The position numbers were made by a program, and so were the translations under genes. 18,405 nt of DNA, taken from assembly GCA_029256485.1 (NCBI GenBank), contig JAQSXU010000062.1, positions 1 to 18,405 of the forward strand, given 5' to 3'. This DNA comes from Clostridiaceae bacterium. GTDB taxonomy: Bacteria > Bacillota_A > Clostridia > Clostridiales > Clostridiaceae. Below the pieces are notes generated by a model that searched no databases, had not been told where the DNA came from, and worked only from the letters and a program-made list of their open reading frames with translations. This document shows, piece after piece, positions 14,229 to 18,405 of this stretch (its first letter is position 1; the number at the start of each line of letters is the position of its first letter).

Positions 14229-16526
14229 ATGATTAAACTATTCAGTACTGGTACATATCTTATTGATGGAAAAGAGCTTTGCAGTGATGATTTGGAAGCT
14301 ATTAAAGAGTTTCAGCATAAAAGTGGTGCAAAGCTTTTACCTAAAGAAGAAGCTAAAAAAAATACAATGGCCTATTCAATTTTACAAAGCCACAATACAG
14401 CAGGGGACAGGGAAAATCTAAAAATAAAATTTGATGCTTTAGCATCTCATGACATGACTTATATGGGGGTTCTACAAACAGCTCGTGCAAGCGGTGTTGC
14501 AAAGTTTCCGATACCTTTTGTACTTACAAGCTGCCATAACAGTGTTTGTGCAGTAGGTGGAACTATTAACGAAGATGATCATGTTTTTGCATTATCAGCA
14601 GCAAAGAAATATGGTGCTATTTATGTTCCTCCACATATATCCGTTATACATCAATTTATGAGAGAAGAAGTGGCTGGCGGTGGAAAAATGATATTAGGTG
14701 CTGACAGCCATACAAGATATGGAGCATTAGGCACTCTTTCAATAGGAGAAGGAGCTGGAGAACTGGTTAAACAGCTTTTATCTAAAACCTATGATATTAA
14801 GTATCCTGAGGTGATAGGTGTTTATTTAACTGGAAAGCCAGAAAAAGGTGTTGGACCTCAAGATGTTGCACTTGCCATAATAGGTGCAGTATTTAAAAAT
14901 GATTATGTTAAAAATAAAGTAATGGAATTTGTAGGGCCTGGTATAGAGAATTTATCCGTAGACTTTAGAAATGGTATAGATGTAATGACAACAGAAAGTG
15001 CTTGTCTAAGCACTATTTGGAGAACAGACAGCAAGGTTAGAGACTACCTGGAGCTTCATGGACGAAAAGGTGACTTTATGGAATTAAATCCTAAAGATAT
15101 TGCTTACTACGATGGAATGATATATTTGGATTTATCAAAGGTTAAATGTATGATTGCAATGCCTTTCCATCCAAGCAATACCTACACAATTGAAGAAGTG
15201 AACAAAAATCTTTATGATATATTAGACAAAGTGGAAAAAGACTCCTCTAAGCTAATAGACAGCAAAACTGCAAAGCTTACATTAAAGGATAAAATAATAA
15301 ACAACAGATTATATGTTAATCAAGGTTCCATATCAGGATGCTCCGGCGGCACTTACGAAAACATTTGTGCTGTTGCTGACATTGTAGAGGGACATTCTAT
15401 GGGCAATGACAATTTTTCATTAAGTGTTTATCCAGGAAGCCAGCCTATTTATTTAAACTTAATAGAAAATGGGGTAGCAGCTAGAATTATGGCAACTGGT
15501 GCATTGGTTAAAACTGCTTTCTGTGGTCCTTGTATTGGGGTAGTTGATATTCCGTCTAACAATACATTGAGTATAAGACATGCTACTAGAAACTTTCCTA
15601 ACCGTGAAGGTTCAAAGCCAGGAGATGGACAAATATCCGCAGTTGCATTAATGGATGCTCGTTCCATTGCTGCTACAGCAGTTAACAATGGGTTCCTAAC
15701 AGCTGCAACAGATTTGGATGTTAATTACAATATACCTAAATATTATTTTAATAGAAGGATATATGACAGCCGTGTTTACTATGGCTACAATAAAGCAGAC
15801 GAAAATGAAGAGATAATAACAGGCCCAACCATTGCGGATTGGCCTGAAATGACGGAGATGCCTGATAACTTATTTTTAAGTGTAGCTTCTGTAATTCATG
15901 ATCCTGTTACTACAACAGATGAGCTTATACCTTCAGGAGATACTTCTTCCTATCGTTCAAATCCTTTAAAAGTTGCTGAGTTTACTTTAATTCGTAAGGA
16001 TCCAGAGTATATTGAAAGAGCTAAACATATACAAAAGGCTGAAAAATTAAGATTAGAAGGAAAGTTACCATTTGAAAATAATCATAATCTGGAAGCTGCT
16101 TTTAATAAAATAAAGGAAACCTATGAAAATGTAAATTTGTCCAATACAGGTTTCGGAAGTTTAATTTACGCTGTTAAACCTGGTGACGGTTCAGCTCGTG
16201 AATATGCTACAAGCTGTCAAAAGGTGCTGGGTGGATATGCAAATATTTGTGAAGAATATGCCACAAAGAGATATCGTTCCAATCTGATAAATTGGGGAAT
16301 ACTTCCTTTTACTTTTAAAGGTGAGCCAAATTTTAAAACTAACGACTTTATCTTTATACCTAATGTAAGAGAAGTTCTTTACCAAAAGATGCTGGAAGTA
16401 GATGCTTTTGTTATTTCAGAAAACAAAGTTGAAAAGTTAGTTTTAAATCTTCATGAAATGACAGATAATGAACTGCAAGTTTTATTATCAGGATGCTTAA
16501 TCAATTACAATAAGAAGAAAATGTAG
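14229..16526 (+). CDS. Aconitase-superfamily hydratase, YbhJ-like (copy 2)
   Basis: A 765-residue paralogue of the hydratase at 8508; most aligned stretches are the same or conservative by eye. Putative [4Fe-4S] ligands are Cys371 (SISGCSGGTYEN) and Cys432/Cys435 (FCGPCIGVVD). DSHT is at 159-162 and GDGSARE at 652-658. The altered NCHNSLC site appears here as SCHNSVC (101-107). It differs from copy 1 beside the cluster: CIGVVDIPSNN against [11 protein letters not shown], and TTESACLSTIWRT against [13 protein letters not shown], so substrate or direction may differ. GAGGAG (14214-14219) sits nine bases before ATG 14229; the ATG at 14220 overlaps that site and is rejected. It is a single-gene unit, divergent from a LysR gene and ended by a terminator at 16584. 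It may supply the second dehydration/hydration step for the pathway encoded at 8508-13146, or act alone on another acid. Confidence 0.9.
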   Translation: MIKLFSTGTYLIDGKELCSDDLEAIKEFQHKSGAKLLPKEEAKKNTMAYSILQSHNTAGDRENLKIKFDALASHDMTYMGVLQTARASGVAKFPIPFVLTSCHNSVCAVGGTINEDDHVFALSAAKKYGAIYVPPHISVIHQFMREEVAGGGKMILGADSHTRYGALGTLSIGEGAGELVKQLLSKTYDIKYPEVIGVYLTGKPEKGVGPQDVALAIIGAVFKNDYVKNKVMEFVGPGIENLSVDFRNGIDVMTTESACLSTIWRTDSKVRDYLELHGRKGDFMELNPKDIAYYDGMIYLDLSKVKCMIAMPFHPSNTYTIEEVNKNLYDILDKVEKDSSKLIDSKTAKLTLKDKIINNRLYVNQGSISGCSGGTYENICAVADIVEGHSMGNDNFSLSVYPGSQPIYLNLIENGVAARIMATGALVKTAFCGPCIGVVDIPSNNTLSIRHATRNFPNREGSKPGDGQISAVALMDARSIAATAVNNGFLTAATDLDVNYNIPKYYFNRRIYDSRVYYGYNKADENEEIITGPTIADWPEMTEMPDNLFLSVASVIHDPVTTTDELIPSGDTSSYRSNPLKVAEFTLIRKDPEYIERAKHIQKAEKLRLEGKLPFENNHNLEAAFNKIKETYENVNLSNTGFGSLIYAVKPGDGSAREYATSCQKVLGGYANICEEYATKRYRSNLINWGILPFTFKGEPNFKTNDFIFIPNVREVLYQKMLEVDAFVISENKVEKLVLNLHEMTDNELQVLLSGCLINYNKKKM

Positions 16527-16583
16527 AAGTAAGATAATTAATAAATATATCAACAATAGATAAACTGTAATATTTCACTGATT

Positions 16584-16626
16584 AATTTGCACTAGTTATT
16601 TTTATTACTAGTGCAAATTTTGTTTT
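16584..16626 (+). terminator. Rho-independent terminator after hydratase copy 2
   Basis: A perfect 13-base inverted repeat AATTTGCACTAGT (16584-16596) / ACTAGTGCAAATT (16607-16619) closes a ten-base loop and leads into TTTGTTTT. It lies 57 bases after the hydratase stop codon. Confidence 0.88.
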
Positions 16627-16657
16627 AAATAATTTTAAAATTAAAGTAAAAATTATG

Positions 16658-16685
16658 GTCCGCGCAGTGCAGGTGGACTTTTTTT
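16658..16685 (+). terminator. Terminator-like hairpin in the accessory region
   Basis: GTCCGC (16658-16663) pairs with GTGGAC (16673-16678) over six positions including one wobble, followed by seven T. No gene is seen between the previous terminator and this hairpin, so it may be a leftover of a deleted gene. The 11-mer AAAATTATGGT occurs on both sides (16649-16659 and 16700-16710), possibly a trace of an insertion or excision. Confidence 0.4.
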
Positions 16686-16746
16686 ATATAGTATGGTGTA
16701 AAATTATGGTTTATAATCTATGTATGGGTTTAGAAGTGAACAATGA

Positions 16747-17194
16747 CCAAGGCACGTTCGGCTGCAAAACGATGATGAGAATTGTTCACATTCATATGCA
16801 AATCAAGCAATAAGTGCAATAAAGTTTCTCTGTAATGATACCCTTAAACATGGGCGAATAATTGAGCCCATTCCAAAGCCAAAGAAGGATAGAAAACTCC
16901 CCAATGTATTAAGCTTTGAGGAAGTAAAACGAATTTCTCACTGAAAGAACAGTAGAAAGAATATTTGAAAAAGCATGTTCTAGTGAAAAGATAAATAAAA
17001 AAGTATTCATTCATACATTAAGACATTCTTTTGCAACACATCTTCTTGAGGGTGGAACTGATTTAAGATATATACTGGAATTGTTAGGACATTCAAGTTC
17101 TAAAACTACTTAAATATATACCCATGTTACTCAAAAAAATATTTCTAATATACACAGCCCTTTAGACAAGCTATCAAATATTAAAGCTTTATAA
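16747..17194 (+). pseudogene. Tyrosine recombinase/integrase remnant (Xer/IntI-like)
   Basis: Fragments of a site-specific tyrosine recombinase are clear. The first block (about 16780-16944) reads SYANQAISAIKFLCNDTLKH and then [18 protein letters not shown], the end of the core-binding domain and start of the catalytic domain. A TGA follows. In another frame the sequence resumes [14 protein letters not shown], so about 100 residues, including the first catalytic arginine, are missing. The catalytic C-terminus follows: [15 protein letters not shown] (from 17012), [10 protein letters not shown], an in-frame TAA at 17111-17113 where Glu is expected, then IYTHVTQKN with the nucleophile Tyr, ending SPLDKLSNIKAL. 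Deletion, frameshift and nonsense codon make it inactive. The deleted part would have held the domain that distinguishes integron integrases from XerC/D-like enzymes, so the subtype cannot be fixed. Confidence 0.85.
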
Positions 17195-17269
17195 GTTACT
17201 TAGTGGATTGTAAGCCGAAGTAATATTTCACCACATGAACGTCGGCAATACCACTATATTTAGTTATAT
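17190..17269 (+). repeat. Imperfect inverted-repeat site, candidate degenerate attC-like site
   Basis: Nested inverted repeats: TATAAG (from 17190) against GTTATAT (17263-17269), then TAGTGG (17201-17206) / CCACTA (17251-17256), then GCCGA (17214-17218) / TCGGC (17242-17246), around a 23-base centre. The order (outer core, short unpaired spacer, inner arm) imitates an integron attC site. The left core ends AAG instead of AAC, so it would be defective. It starts at the stop codon of the recombinase remnant and precedes the membrane-protein gene. It may instead be an ordinary hairpin. Confidence 0.35.
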
Positions 17270-17399
17270 AATGATATAGACTGAAGGAATATTTAAGTTA
17301 TAGTAATTTTAGGCTAAGAGATCATTAACATAAAAGCTGATTGGGTAGAGTTTATTAAGACATAATAGTAATATTGAGAAACAAATTGGGGGGATTTTA

Positions 17400-17864
17400 T
17401 TGAGAAAAAAACAAATAGGCACTATTACTTTTTTTACAGCATTAGTTACTTATCTTGCTTTATATTTTCAGTGGACAGAATTTTACAAGGGCTACAGTTA
17501 TAGTAGTTTTAATCTTTCTGTTTCAATAATATTTTTACTGGAATGGATGCTATTTAGCTTCTATTGGGGAAAAATTCAAGAAGAAAAGTATCAAAAGTTT
17601 ATCATTATATATTGGGGCATTGATATTATTGTTTCAACACTTATTTGGATTTTTGCTAATGACACATTCATGAAAGCATTTCTGTTCCCATTTTATATTT
17701 GGTATTGGGGTCCAATGTATGGGGTTAAATATATTTTTTTTGATGGAGGTATGTTTAATGTAGATGTATCACTTTTAATATTAATAACATCGCCCTTAGG
17801 TATATTATTTAGTTTTATAGGGTATCGGTTTGGATATTTTGTATCAAAAGCGAAAAAATCATAA
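17400..17864 (+). CDS. Hypothetical four-helix membrane protein, possible cassette gene
   Basis: An ORF of 154 codons starts with TTG at 17400 behind a run of G (GGGGGG) about seven bases upstream. The product has hydrophobic segments at about 7-22, 38-56, 67-86 and 121-146, with many aromatic residues (FYIWYWGPMYGVKYIFF) and a basic end SKAKKS, so it is likely a multi-pass membrane protein. I do not recognise the family. There is no clear terminator directly after it. It lies between two inverted-repeat sites, the second of which looks like an attC site in the orientation expected for a cassette gene. Such cassettes usually carry one ORF of unknown function, which fits. The non-ATG start and the isolated position lower the confidence slightly. 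Confidence 0.7.
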   Translation: MRKKQIGTITFFTALVTYLALYFQWTEFYKGYSYSSFNLSVSIIFLLEWMLFSFYWGKIQEEKYQKFIIIYWGIDIIVSTLIWIFANDTFMKAFLFPFYIWYWGPMYGVKYIFFDGGMFNVDVSLLILITSPLGILFSFIGYRFGYFVSKAKKS

Positions 17865-17934
17865 CATTCTTTTAGCAGGAAATAAATTTAGACCTAAACA
17901 TAATAAACTCTTCTTAAAGTGTAGTGGACAAAAC

Positions 17935-18067
17935 TACGTATAACAATTCGTTAAAGTCCGCTTTGGTTTAAAGCGGGTCAAGCCTTCGAAGCAACCAAAG
18001 CACATTCCTTCACCAAGCTAGGTCTAGTTAGGTTCAGGAACATCTTGAATGCAAAACGTTATACGTA
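17935..18067 (+). other. Integron attC-like recombination site
   Basis: The outer arms TACGTATAAC (17935-17944) and GTTATACGTA (18058-18067) are perfect inverted repeats. They contain core-site-like GTATAAC and GTTATAC, close to the attC consensus RYYYAAC and GTTRRRY. After the left core the sequence AATTCGTTAAAG is nearly identical to that in known attC sites, such as that of the aadA cassette (AATTCGTTCAAG). TTAAAG (17951-17956) can pair with CTTGAA (18044-18049) at five of six positions, like the L boxes. Inside, GCTTTGGTT (17960-17968) and AACCAAAGC (17993-18001) are perfectly inverted. The 127-133 base length is within the range of long attC sites. The orientation, gene then AAC core then GTT core, is that of an integrated cassette. 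Confidence 0.6.
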
Positions 18068-18189
18068 ATTTTATTGAGAAAGAGTAATAACAGAGACTTC
18101 GAAAATATTCTTTCAAAATGCGATTGTAGAATATAACAAATAATCTAGTATTAAATAGGCTAGATATAAGTAATATGGAGATGATTTAA

Positions 18190-18399
18190 ATGCACGAAAG
18201 ATTTGAAAAAGCTAGAGAGTTAGTAAAAAAATATAATCAAGAGCACTTACTTAGGTTTTATCACTTATTGAGTCAATATGATAAAGACCTATTGATAAAT
18301 GAAATACTAGTGCCTGTACCAAAATGTATTACAAAAATTAAGGCGGACTACCACCTTGACGCTACGCTACATCTGCCTTTTTCCATTTGTAGTGTTTAG
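18190..18399 (+). pseudogene. Truncated N-terminus of a UDP-sugar pyrophosphorylase-like gene
   Basis: GGAGATG precedes the ATG at 18190. The first about 40 residues (EKARELVKKYNQEHLLRFYHL, ending DKDLLINEIL) resemble the N-terminal helices of UDP-N-acetylglucosamine/galactosamine pyrophosphorylases. These would make nucleotide sugars for cell-wall or glycan synthesis. From about 18310 the frame runs into unrelated residues (VPVPKCITKIKADYHLD) and stops at 18397-18399, far short of the roughly 400-residue family length. The rest of the gene is missing or displaced by inserted DNA. The family call is from a short stretch and is tentative. Confidence 0.45.
18340..18382. repeat. Hairpin in foreign-looking sequence at the window end
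   Basis: AAGGCGGA (18340-18347) and TCTGCCTT (18372-18379) pair at seven of eight positions and are followed by TTT, inside a locally GC-richer stretch (GACGCTACGCTAC). It lies just downstream of where the UDP-sugar pyrophosphorylase-like frame breaks. It may belong to an inserted element whose other end is outside the window. Confidence 0.3.
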
Positions 18400-18405
18400 C
18401 ATGAG

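Noticed and set aside
16658..16685. tRNA-like or riboswitch structure
   Set aside because: There is only one short stem with a U-tract; no cloverleaf arms or conserved RNA motif could be found.
17865..18189. CRISPR repeat or small RNA gene in the hairpin-rich gap
   Set aside because: No direct repeats with regular spacing are present; the paired cores are inverted and fit an attC site better.

Overview
The window looks like chromosomal DNA of a low-GC Firmicute, most likely Clostridium sensu stricto. The base composition is strongly AT-rich, the codons end in A or T, ribosome binding sites are GGAGG-type, and terminators are stem plus U-tract. The families present (NitT/TauT-like ABC importer, ECF sigma with membrane anti-sigma, LysR regulators, aconitase-superfamily hydratases) fit that assignment. 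No rRNA, tRNA or CRISPR array was seen.

Layout. Positions 1-1669 hold the end of an ABC importer: a substrate-binding lipoprotein cut by the window edge, then its overlapping ATPase. Positions 1670-2439 hold a long hairpin and a decayed family-18 glycoside hydrolase on the minus strand. Positions 2440-3506 carry two coupled minus-strand genes of unknown function, one an anchored protein and one a multi-pass membrane protein. Positions 3778-4888 are a small plus-strand operon: a 52-residue ORF, an alpha/beta hydrolase, a coupled 32-residue ORF and a strong terminator. Positions 4954-7251 are an ECF sigma/anti-sigma operon preceded by an ECF-type promoter (TGTAAC-N17-CGTC), so probably autoregulated.

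Positions 7255-16626 are the metabolic centre. A LysR regulator is followed by a three-gene operon: an aconitase-superfamily hydratase related to E. coli YbhJ, a PrpF/YbhH-type allylic isomerase, and an isocitrate/isopropylmalate dehydrogenase-family enzyme. A second LysR gene lies convergent to this operon and divergent from a second, paralogous YbhJ-type hydratase. The enzymes could together perform dehydration, double-bond isomerisation, rehydration and oxidative decarboxylation of a tricarboxylic acid. The two paralogues might split the dehydratase and hydratase roles, as AcnD and AcnB do around PrpF in the methylcitrate cycle. The two hydratase genes share a TTATATGAAA element at almost the same distance (114 and 112 bases) from their start codons, which suggests common regulation. 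The substrate is unknown.

Positions 16627-18405 are an accessory, decaying region. It holds a tyrosine-recombinase pseudogene, a hypothetical four-helix membrane protein, and two imperfect inverted-repeat sites flanking that gene. The downstream site (17935-18067) closely resembles an integron attC recombination site, in the orientation expected of a gene cassette. The window ends in what looks like the N-terminus of a UDP-sugar pyrophosphorylase joined to unrelated sequence.

All family calls come from reading motifs by eye; no search or alignment was run.
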